Below, one piece after another: positions 11,831 through 22,500 of a stretch of DNA of 64,000 nucleotides. Below the pieces are notes generated by a model. That model was given only the letters and a program-made list of their open reading frames with translations, was not told where the DNA came from and made no database searches. The position numbers and the translations under genes were made by a program. Origin of the DNA: Acer yangbiense (taxonomy: Eukaryota > Streptophyta > Magnoliopsida > Sapindales > Sapindaceae); the NCBI GenBank assembly GCA_008009225.1, contig CM017771.1, positions 29,498,139 to 29,562,138 on the forward strand. Reading direction: 5' to 3'. Each line of letters begins with the position of its first letter. Within the stretch, counting starts at the first letter, position 1.

Positions 11831-13333
11831 TGAAACAAATTATAGCACGGTGTGTATAAAACTATCTAGAGGGGGGGTGAATAGATTTTAAGCTTTTTAC
11901 CCAATTTTTCGTGTTAGTCAAAATTACGAATTTACCCCTAAATAGATAAAGCAATAAATCAAGTATAAAATGCGGAAATTAAATAAGACTTGATTTTTAC
12001 GTGGAAACCCTCACGGGAAAAACCACGGGCTAGTAAGTAAGCCACACTCGAACCTCGAATCCACTAAATGTGTAAAACGATTACAACCTAATCCCAGTAG
12101 TAATCACACACCTACCTAATCCCGGTATAAGTGAACCTAGTCCAATTTGCTTGCGATCTAAGCAACCTAATTCCGGATGCTACACACAAGACTTACTTTC
12201 TCTATGAAGAGAATAACAACCCTAAGTGAATATATGAATATTCAAAATGCAACATAGAGCAAGGGAAACCCTATATGCTTATCTAAGATGATTAATATGC
12301 AATTAGAGCAATCCTAGATATCAAAACTAAATGACATGTCAAATCAAATAGTTTAGCTAATCAAGATTAAGCACAAAACCTAATTAGCTATCACAATACA
12401 ACTTCTCAAACATACATCATACTAATCTCAAACTTGTATTCAAAGTATATAAAATAACATACAAGTAATTAAATGAGATTGCTTGTTAAGAGAAACACAA
12501 AATATGTAAGATATTAGTGAAAAGCTTACCAAGCAAAGTATGATGAAGAATCCATGCAAGATGTCATCTAGATGATCAAGGATGATGCTAGATGATGATT
12601 GATGATCATGGAAAAGTGTTTGAGTAAACTAAAAATGAGTTCTTTGGAATTTTTCTTCTCTTTGAAAAATATCCTAAGTATGGAATCTGAATATGAACTC
12701 TTGTGATTGACCTAAAGTCAAAGAGGCATATATATAGGGGGCCAAAACAAGGTGTGGTCGTTTTGATAAGTTTTCCTCAATATTGCCTTGGGCGCTGTAC
12801 GTAGAGCGCCTCTTGTACAGCGCTTGTACAGCGCCCCTACTTTGTTCTCACGGGAAAACAGAGTGGCGCTGTACGTAGAGCGCTTTGTACAGCGCCTGTA
12901 CAGCGACCCAACAGCGACCGAATTAAATCGATCAGGTCTGAACAGCACTCAATGGGCGCTGTTCGTACAGCGCTTCTGTAGAGCGCTTTTGGGAGCGCCC
13001 AATGCAAAAATGCAATCCTAAATCTAAGCATGACAATGCAATTAGATATGCAAGATGCAATCAAACTAACATGTAAGAAGAGATGTTAATGGACATTAAT
13101 GCACAAAAATAAGACACACAACATACAAGTATTAAACATATGCATGAGTTGTGAGTGTGTGCAACTATCTCTTCAAGACAAGTAAGCACAAAGAAATATA
13201 CCTTCGGTGCTTATCAATACGAGGTCTTCAAAGGGCTTCGAACAATAAACCCGATACCAAGGCTACCCTTACAAAGAACCCCAATATGTGGTTTGTCCAC
13301 GAAATAAGCCAATCAACAAATGGGAACCTTACA
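11831..13333 (-). mobile_element. Solo LTR of the D-type Copia family, inserted in element B integrase
   Basis: 1503 bp. Read on the minus strand it begins TGTAAGGTTCCCATTTG and ends TTTGTTTCA. It is flanked by GCAAG at 11826-11830 and 13334-13338, and removing it with one GCAAG restores the integrase sequence seen in element C. It has no internal region, so it is a solo LTR left by LTR-LTR recombination. Its GC module is the TACAGCGC/GCGCTGTA type shared with element D (about 12785-13005), next to a TATATATA box at about 12729-12737. Confidence 0.95.
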
Positions 13334-15264
13334 GCAAGTTTGATGCTAAGAGTGATGAGGGTATCTTTATTGGCTATGCCTTCAATAGTAGATCCTATAG
13401 AGTTTTCAACTTGAAGACTCGAACCGTCATGGAATCATCGAATGTTGTTATTGATGATACAAGGCTCAAGTCTCATGACCATGAGGAGGAGGAAGTTTTA
13501 GATGATGACTCTCCCTTGGAGAGGGTTGTGGTGACTCCCGATGTTGGGACGTCCAATGACATTAATGAAGTCACACAACCTATTACTAGAGTCCCTCTCT
13601 TGGACTCTAATGAACCCGCTCCATAGGTTAGAAGGCTCCATAACAAAGAGGATGTTATTGGAGATGTGAATGAGGGTGTTAGAACTAGGCATCAAATAGC
13701 TAATCTAATTAGCTACACATGCTACACCTCTCAAATTGAACCCAAAAAGGTTGATGAAGCCTTAAATGATGAATTTTGGGTTCTAGCCATGTAAGAAGAG
13801 CTAAACCAATTCGAAAGGAATGAGGTTTGGACTCTAGTTCCTAGGCCTAAAAACACTCATGTGATAGGCACTAAGTGGATTTATAGGAACAAATCCGATG
13901 AGGATGGCAACATAGTGCGGAACAAGGCTAGACTTGTAGCACAAGGATACTCTCAAATTGAGGGTATCGACTTTGAGGAGACTTTTGCTCTCGTTGCCCA
14001 TTTAGAGTCCATTAGGCTTCTCTTGTCCACTTCTTGTGTGCACAAGTTCAAATTGCACCAAATGGATGTCAAGAGTGTCTTCCTCAATGGCTTCTTGCAA
14101 GAGGAAGTGTTTGTTGAACAACCCAAGGGGTTTGTGGATGCACACCACCCCAACCATGTCTATCGCCTCAAGAAGGCACTATATGGGTTGAAACAAGCAC
14201 CGAGGGCTTGGTATGAGCGCCTCACTCAATTTCTTGTTGACAATGACTACACAAGAGGTAGTGTTGACAAGACCTTGTTCATCAAGAGAAACAAAGATGA
14301 GTTATTTATAGCTCAAATCTATGTTGATGACATTGTATTTGGCTCCACCAACAACACCAAGGTCCAACAATTTGTTGATGTCATGTCTCATGAATTTGAG
14401 ATGAGTCTTGTTGGTGAGCTTAGTTACTTCTTAGGTTTGCAAATTAGGCAATTAGATGATGGGATTTTCATAACCCAAGCCAAATATGCCAAAAACCTAG
14501 TGAAGAAATTTGGTTTAGAGAATGCCAAACATTGTGATACACCCATGAGTACCACTTTGAAGCTAAGCAAGGATGCTAGTGGTAAAAGTGTGGAACAAAC
14601 TCTATATCGAGGCATGATAGGTAGCTTGCTTTATTTGACCGCAAGTAGGCCCGATATATCTTTTAGTGTGGGTGTGTGTGCTAGGTACCAAGCGGATCCC
14701 AAGGAGTCCCATCTCTCTTCCGTAAAGAGAATAATTCGCTATGTGAATGGGACTTCCAACTATGGGATTTGGTACTCTTTTGACACTAATGCTAGTCTTG
14801 TAGGCTTTAGTGATGCGGATTGGGCAGGAAATTGTGATGATAGGAAAAGCACATCGGGCGGTTGCTTCTTCCTAGGCAACAACTTGGTGTCTTGGTTTTG
14901 CAAGAAGCAAAACTCGATTTCCTTGTCCACGGCCGAGGCCGAGTACATAGCCGCGGGGAGTGGATGCACACAACTCCTATGGATGAATCAAATGCTAGTA
15001 GACTACGGATTCAACCAAGGTACTCTCACTCTCTTTTGTGATAACATGAGTGCCATTAATATTTCCAAGAATCCGGTGCAACATTCTAGAACTAAGCATA
15101 TTGACATCCGCCATCATTTCATTAGAGAGCTTGTTGAAAATAAATGCATAGTACTTGAACATGTAGGTACTAATGATCAACTTGCGGACCTATTTACTAA
15201 ACCCTTAGATTCTACTCGATTTAAAACACTAAGTAGATCTATTGGGATATGTCTTGTGGAGTGA
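13334..15264 (+). pseudogene. Element B distal integrase, RT and RNase H, broken
   Basis: It continues the B polyprotein after the solo LTR, from KFDAKSDEGIFIGYA to the terminal SIGICLVE and TGA at 15262-15264. Breaks are TAG at 13624-13626 (TGG in A and C) and TAA at 13792-13794 (CAA in A and C). The RT-RNase H part from 13861 is uninterrupted: QMDVKSVFLNG, YVDDIVFG, SDADWAGNCDDRKS, STAEAEYIAAG and the HIDIRHHF tail are intact. Some substitutions differ from A and C (LLSTSCV, NASLVGF, SVEQTLY), marking B as a separate subfamily in this half. Confidence 0.93.
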
Positions 15265-15268
15265 TGTG

Positions 15269-17423
15269 TGACGCGCCCCGAAACGGTCTATAATTAAGTA
15301 TCCCCGGCGGTGCCAACAACTTGGTCGGCGTACGCGGGACACATGATAGTTCTCTGAACTATCGTAAAATAAATATGGCGCGTATGTTTTTCCGCAAGCG
15401 CACGGATCGTTACGATCGCATAGCGGCAAGTACGGTTCGTTCCACAGGGAGATGGATTCGTTAATTGTATCTAGTTCTAGTGTTTATTAAAGCATGTAAA
15501 AAGGAAAATGGTGTGTGATGTGTGTGTGTGGAGGTGTAACTAACTAGGATAGAAATGTAGCCGGGTGTCTTGGCTATCTAATTAATCTACTCCTAATTAA
15601 GTTAATCTACTCCTAAGGCAAGACACCCTAACTACGAAAATAATGGTGGCTTGGAGAAAAGCAAAACATGAAACACATATGGGATATAAGTTTACCAAAC
15701 ACAAGATAGAGATCATGTTGATTGTTTAACATGTGAATTCCATTTAATTCGAGTAAGGGTTCATTCTCTTGATTAAGGAAATTACCCTGGAATCTTGATT
15801 AGGGAATTCCTGAAATCATGTCATCACTCTCCAATTGGAAAAGTGATTGTGTCTAGGGTTTAGACCCATTAAGCATAAGAACATTGACCCAAGCTAGCAT
15901 AGCATAGTTATGCTAAGCCTTTTCCATTCAATTAAGCTAATAGTCAAACTCATACTTGGAATGATAATCTAAGTACAAACTCAACTCTCAATTACTCTAA
16001 TCATTCTAAACACATACATATTGAGTCTTCTACTAACATACATACATAAATGAGATAATTGATTACAACTACTCCTAAATCATTAGTTAATCTACTCCTA
16101 ATCTCATTCATACATACATATTAATATCTAACTCTCAACACATATGAATATCATAAATAGAGATTATAAATGATAGCAAAGAATAGAACATACTTGAATC
16201 AATTCTAATGAACAATACAACATATATTCTAGCATAAGTGTTAGGTTTACAAATATTCCCACATAAGTTACACATCATAAGGAAATACAAGGAGATGAGT
16301 AGTAAAGATCACCCTTGAAGACAAGCCTCCAAAAGCTCTCTCAATTCTTATGAACTTCTATGGCTCGGTTTTTACACACGAACCCTCCTTCTCTTTGTAT
16401 CTAATCCTCCATGGAAGGCTTTCCATGGAGGAAAATCCCCCATGGAAGCTTGGAGGTTGCTCTCTCTCTTTTGTGATGTTCAATCCAAGAAAGGGGTTTC
16501 TTGGAGCAAGGTTGGGTGGTTGGTCACTAAAAGAGAGGAAAATAGTGATGTATATATAGTGGGAAGTGTATAGGGCAAGAATGGGGATCAAAATATCCCA
16601 AAATATCTTAAAATCCTCTTGAGTCGGCCAGTTGGGCGAGCTCATTCACTCTGCCTCGCGGGCTTGTTCCCGCCGCCGGAAGTCACCTTGGAAAAAATGA
16701 CGTTTCCCGCGAGCTTGAACCTTCTGGACGGCTGGCTTCTTCCCGCTGCATAAAACCGCCGTCTCCCGGCAAGTTTGAACGTTCTGGAATGTGGGAAAGA
16801 AGCCGCTGAACCAAGCTTGCGAGCTTGCATGGCCATGGAGTTTGGAGGATTTGGTGGAGAGTGGAACCTTTGCATGGGAGGCTCAAAGTGGGTCCATCGT
16901 GACCGGGAGAAGACCGGATACCGATCTGGGTGGAGAACGGCCAGAAAAACCATCGGCAAATGGCCGAAATAGGTCGGGTTGAAGTCGGGTCATGACCAGG
17001 TCGAACACGGGTCGAACACGGGTCGGGTCGGGTCGGGTCGCCCCGGCTGCAGCTTGAAGACGACGTGACGTCATCCAGACGTCACGCTGACGCGCGCCCA
17101 TGCCAAAATGACGCCGTTTCTCTGCTGACGTGGCGCTGGTGCTGTGCCATGCACGGATAATTACAATATGCACCCCTGATCTTCTCCATATTCACAGAAT
17201 ATTCAGTATTTTCCCGAATATTGCACTTTGACCCCTGATTCTCCACAATGACATATTTGCCCCTGAATTCCCCTGTTTTCTTCCATTTAGGTTTTAACAC
17301 CCACTCTGAGGGATATTTACCTACACATAGCTAAAACACATATTATATACACAAAAGTGCTCGGAAACGAACACAAAAACTAGGAATAGGGAGCGCTAAA
17401 TGTGAACATTTGGAGCGCGATCA
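15269..17423 (-). mobile_element. Solo LTR of an Athila/Tat-like Gypsy element in element B
   Basis: 2155 bp with 5-bp flanks ATGTG at 15264-15268 and 17424-17428. It interrupts B just after the pol stop. Read on the minus strand it begins TGATCGCGCTCCAAATGTTC and ends CGGGGCGCGTCA. The first bases closely match the LTR start of element H, so I call it Gypsy and minus strand. It holds a GC-rich block with a GGGTC tandem run (about 16985-17040) and hairpin-like GCGGGAA/TTCCCGC repeats (about 16630-16800). On the minus strand these lie upstream of a TATA box (TATATATA near 16548-16556). AATCTACTCCTAA recurs near 15585-15620 and 16070-16100. No protein is encoded; the small frames here are chance. 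Confidence 0.9.
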
Positions 17424-17681
17424 ATGTGTTTTGTTATTTGACCCCATATGGGGAACTCAAGCAAAGAGAGCTACTTTGCATTCTTGTATCTTGCAAAAAA
17501 TTCTAAATAACTTATGCCTCTTCTTTTAATTGTTTGAGTAATCTTGGTTGCACATATGTATATATGTTTTCAATTCAATAAGTGTGAACCTTGCTTGTTT
17601 ACAATCCATGTCATATTTATGTTCAAATATGTATTTTTGGACTAGGAGATGTATGTAGGAAGTATGATTTGAATGACCTAT
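17424..17681 (+). other. Element B 3' untranslated region, first part
   Basis: It continues the B sequence after the Gypsy solo LTR and includes the palindrome CCCCATATGGGG at 17442-17453. It stops at CCTAT (17677-17681), the left target copy of element C. The rest of this region resumes at 27681. Confidence 0.9.
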
Positions 17682-19401
17682 TGTAAGGATTCCCGTTGTT
17701 TTTAATTGGCTTATTTCGTGATCAAACCATATGTGGGGGTTCTTTGTAAGGGTAGCCTAAGTATCGGTCTTGTTGTTCGAAGCCCTTTTGAAGACCTCGT
17801 GTTGATAAGCACCGAAGGTAAATTTCTATGTGCTTACTTTTCTTTGAAGAGATTAGTTGCACACACACACTTAACATTCATTGCATATGTGTGCATTCTC
17901 TTCATTTGTCACATTTCACACTTGCACTTATTTATTATATTTTATGGTGTGTAATTGTGTCATGTTGTTGTATAATTCGTTTCCCGATAACTTTCGGAAA
18001 CGTCCGCGCATGCACGAGAATGTGCTTGGTTTAGCGCGAGGACCGCCTATGGAGAATGCCCTTGGCTTCTCCTTGGTTTTCACCTATCTAGGTGATCGGC
18101 GGTTATGATCGGCGGCCTGGCCGCCGAATGAAACCGCCGTTTCAGTCCAGATTGGTCTGGAGCATTTCTGCGGTTAAGATCGGCGGTCACGACCGCCGTT
18201 CAAAACCGCCGTTTCAAGACCTGATTGATTTATCTCTCAGTCTAATTCGGCGGTTGAAACGGCGGGCATGAAACCGCCGTTCGAAACCGCCGTTCATACC
18301 TGGTTGATTTTGATCTCTCTGTTCTGTTTCGGCGGTTGGAATCGGCGGTCACGAAACCGCCGAATTAACCGCCGTTTATGCTCTGTTCTTCACGAGCTCA
18401 ATTCGGCGGTCATTAACGGCGGCCTGGCCGCCGATTGAAACCGCCGATTGGCGCGTTTCTTTGAAACTTACTTAAACGACCACACTTTGATTTGGCCCCC
18501 TATATATATGCCACTTTGACTTTAGGTCAATTAAGAGAGTTCATATTCAGAATTCATACTTAGGATATTTTTCAAAGAGAAGAAAAATTCCAAGAACTCC
18601 ATTCTTGATTCTCAAACACTTTTCATGATCATCAATCATCATCTAGCATCATCTTAGATCATCTAGATGTCATCTAGCATGGAATCTTCATCATACTTTG
18701 CTTGGTAAGCTTTTCACTAATATCTTACATGTTTTGTGTTTCTCTTATCTAGCAATCTCAATTAATTACTTGTTTGTTATTTTGTATGCTTTAGATACAA
18801 TATTGAGATGAGTATGATGTATGTTTGAGATTTTATATTGTGCTTGCATATTAGGTTTTGTGCTTAATATTGATTAGCTAAACTAATTGACATGTCATTT
18901 AGTTTTGATATCTAGGATTGTTCTTAATTGCATATTAATCATCTTAGATAAGCATATAGGGTTTCCCTTGCTCTATGTTGCATTTTGGATATTTACATAT
19001 ATTCACTTAGGGTTGTATTCTCTTCATAGAGAAAGTAAGTCTTGTGTGTAGCATCCGGGATTAGGTTGCTTAGAACGCAAGCAAATTGGACTAGGTTCAC
19101 TCATACCGGGATTAGGTAGGTGTGTGATTACTTCCGGGATTAGGTTGTAATCGTTTGCACATTTAGTGGATTCGAGGTTCGAGTGTGGCTTACTTACATA
19201 GCCCGTGGTTTTTCCCGTGAGGGTTTCCACGTAAAAACCAAGTGTTGTTTTAATTTCCGCACCATATTACAATTGCTTGGTTATATTATCTTGAGGGCAT
19301 TTTCGTAATTTTGACTAACACGAAAAATTGGGTAAAAAGCGTAAAATCTATTCACCCCCCCTCTAGATAGCTTTATACACACCGCGCTATTATTTGTTTC
19401 A
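17682..19401 (+). repeat. Element C 5' LTR (1720 bp)
   Basis: TGTAAGGATTCCC...TTTGTTTCA. An inverted repeat CGTTTCC...GGAAACG lies at about 17980-18003. The GC module of about five CGGCGG/CCGCCG hairpin units (about 18093-18455) precedes the TATA box (18501-18509). Three CCGGGATTAGGT copies lie at about 19055-19148. The CTATTCACCCCCCC box is near the 3' end. Confidence 0.97.
18501..18509 (+). promoter_or_regulatory. TATA box of element C 5' LTR
   Basis: TATATATAT within GGCCCCC-TATATATAT-GCCAC. The same box is at 26780-26788 in the 3' LTR and 5667-5675 in element A. It follows the GC-rich palindrome module at a constant distance, so it is the likely core promoter of the element transcript. 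Confidence 0.75.
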
Positions 19402-19403
19402 AT

Positions 19404-19415
19404 TGTTATCAAAGC
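19404..19415 (+). promoter_or_regulatory. Element C primer binding site, altered
   Basis: It reads TGTTATCAAAGC where elements B and D have TGGTATCAGAGC. Two of the twelve bases no longer match initiator tRNA-Met. Position (two bases after the LTR) and flanks are normal. Confidence 0.85.
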
Positions 19416-19525
19416 GGGTTCCTAGACATACATAGGTGATCCTTGCTTATTTTGGTGTGTTTTGCATTTTGTGTGATTTTTGATCATTCATACATTTGCA
19501 TTCATTTCATTCATTCATAAACACT

Positions 19526-22500
19526 ATGAGTGGAAACGGTGGAAATGGTGGTGGCCACGAAGGAGCTTCTAGCACAAGGCCTCCACTTCTTACCGGATTG
19601 AACTATTCCCAATGGAAAGGGAAGATGGAATCCTACATATGCCAAATTCATGACCGTGCATGGATGGCGGTGGAAGACGGATATGATCTCCCTATGATGA
19701 CTCCCGATGGTGGAGGACAAGATGTTTTGAAGCCTAAGGCGCAATGGAACGCGCAAGAGTTTGAGGCTTCTAAGTGGAATAGGAAGGCTATGCATGCCAT
19801 TATGTGTGCTATGGATGAGAATCAGTACAAGCTTATTCAGAATACTCAGATTGCCAAAGTGGCATGGGACATCCTTCTAGTTGCACATGAGGGAACCGAG
19901 GTGGTGAAGGAGTCCAAGCTTCAAGTCCTCCAAACTCAGTTTGAGCTACTTAGGATGGGAGAGGATGAATGCTTCAATGACTTCGAAATCAAATTGATGG
20001 ATATTGTAAATCAAAGCCATCAACTCGGAGACCCGTATTCGGATAGGAGAGTCAAGCAAAAAATTATGAGATCTCTCCCCGATAGGTTTGAATCCAAGGT
20101 GACGGCCATAGAAGAAAATAGTGGCTACATGGATATGAAGCCAAGTGAGGTGATTGGGCGTCTCCTTGCATATGAGTCTAGGAAGGCTCCTAGCACCACT
20201 ACTCCTCCTAAGAAGTCTAAAGGAATAGCTTTGAAAGCATCTAAGGATGCAAAGGAGGCAAAGCATGAATCGGATGAAGACCTTGCCTTATTTGTGAAAA
20301 GGTTCAACAAGGTTATGGGGTTCAAGAAGAAGAAGGGATTTGGGTCAAGAGGACAAGATTTGAAGAAAAAGAGTTCCTTCAAGAAGTTTGAGCCTAGACA
20401 AGAGAGGACCGAAAGGAAAGGGGTCCGATGCTTTGAATGTGGTGGGATTGGTCACTTTGCCCCCGAATGTGCTAATCACAATGAAAAGAAGAAGAGCAAA
20501 GTGATGGCCGCCACTTGGAGTGGGAGTAGTGATGACTCCAATGAGGAAGATGAGTCTTCAAGTGAAGAAGAGCTCATGGCTAACCTCCTAGCTTTTGCCT
20601 CCTCACATAAGAGCAAAAGTGGTAGTGAGAAAGAGGAAATGAGTCAAGAGGAAAATGACTCAAGTGAAGAAGAAAGTGATTCCTCATCTAACTCCATAAG
20701 TAGTTTTGTGGAGAAAAAGGTGCTTGCTAAATGCCATGCCGAGTTTAATGATTTAGCAATCAAGAGCACAAGAAAGATCAAGATGTTGAGAGAAGAAAAT
20801 CTTGAGCTTGCATCTCATAATGACCACTTAGGTGAACAAGTGGAAAAATTCAAGAAGATAGAAGATAAGCTAAGAGAGGAGTTAGCTTTATCTAGGAGGA
20901 ATGAAGAAAGTCTAAAGAGTGAGCTTGAAGAAGTTAGAAATTCTATGACTAGGATGGATTCTAGCACCAAGAAGCTTGACCATATGCTTGGTGTTGGAAA
21001 GAGTCCATGTGACAAGAGGGGTCTTGGGTATGAAGATGACAAGAAGATCTCTACCTCTAACAAGACCGTGTTTGTCAAGAGCTTGAAGAAAGAAGAAACT
21101 TCATTTGTGCAAGCTCCTAGAAAGAAATTAGAAGTAGGACAATGCTCTAATGCACAAGTGAAGATGGGTCCAAGAAGGAAACCTCAAGCTCAACCCCCTA
21201 GGGTCTCTCAAGCCAACATTCCTCCTCAAATGGCTCACAAAGGAAAGAGACCTATCATGCAACCTCAAGCTAGGAAGCAACCAAGACCGGTTCAACAACG
21301 AAGAAGGATTGAACCCTTTCATCCACAAAGACAAGGACAAGGTATGATTCCTTATTTCACTCCTATATGTCATTTTTGTGGATTTGATGGTCATATTAGA
21401 CCACATTGCTTTCGATATATAAAAATGTGCAAAACTAGAAGCATGATAGAGAAGAAAAAGAAAAGAGCCATGATGCATGTTCCTAGGAATGATAATACTA
21501 TTATGCATGATCCTAGGACATCTAGAGCCCATATACCAAAAACCACTAAGAAAGCTAAGATTGTTTCTAGGTGGATTAGAAAGAATGACATTGTTTGCCA
21601 TGTTGCTCAAATAGCCTTGAAGGCAAATTCTTCTAATTTTTGGTATCTAGATAGTGGGTGCTCTAGGCACATGACGGGAAACAAGAGTTTCTTCGAGACT
21701 CTTGTTATGGAGGAAGGTGGATATGTCACTTTTGGTGATGGATCCAAAAAGAAAGTTGTAGGGAAAGGAACCATTTCCGTTCCCGGATTACCCTCCTTAT
21801 CCGATGCTTTATTTGTTGATGGCTTGAAAGCAAATTTAATAAGCATTTCACATCTAAGTGATGAAGGATATTCCGTCTTGTTTTGTAAATATGATTGCTC
21901 AATCCTAAAGCCCGATGGACAAACCTTATTGAAAGGTATGAGATCTAGCGACAATTGCTATTGTCTTGAAGCTAGAATAGTCTCCAACAATGTGTCCATG
22001 GATGAGCAAATTGAGTTGTGGCATGAGAGACTTGGCCACATGAACTTTAGGGATCTACGGACCCTTGGAAAGTTCGAGTGTGTGCGTGGCCTCCCTAAGC
22101 TTGGGAAGAAAGCCAATGGTGTTTGTGGACCTTGCCAACAAGGAAAGCAAACTAAAAGCATGCACAAAAAGGGTAAGTATCTCACCACCAAGGAGCCTCT
22201 TGAGCTTCTCCACATGGACCTCATGGGTCCCATGCAAACCGAAAGTTTGGGTGGAAAGAGATACATTTTTGTATGTGTTGATGATTTCTCTAGATTTACA
22301 TGGACATACTTTCTTAGAGAAAAATCCGAAACTTTTGATAAGTTTAAAATGCTTTGTACTAAATTACAAAATGAAATGAAATCTAACATTAGAAGCATTA
22401 AACGGATTAGAAGTGACCATGGGAGAGAGTTTGAGAATGCCTCTTTTGAAAGCTTTTGTGATAGCTTAGGCATCTCCCATGAGTTTTCGGCTCCTAGGAC

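Noticed and set aside
18093..18455. CRISPR-like array from regularly spaced CGGCGG repeats
   Set aside because: The units are imperfect palindromes of varying length inside a plant LTR, with no unique spacers and no cas genes.
19024..19230. Antisense frame of 68 codons repeated almost unchanged at 6160, 19024 and 27303
   Set aside because: It lies in the conserved R-U5 part of the LTRs and its conservation follows from copy similarity. No family resemblance or start context supports a protein.
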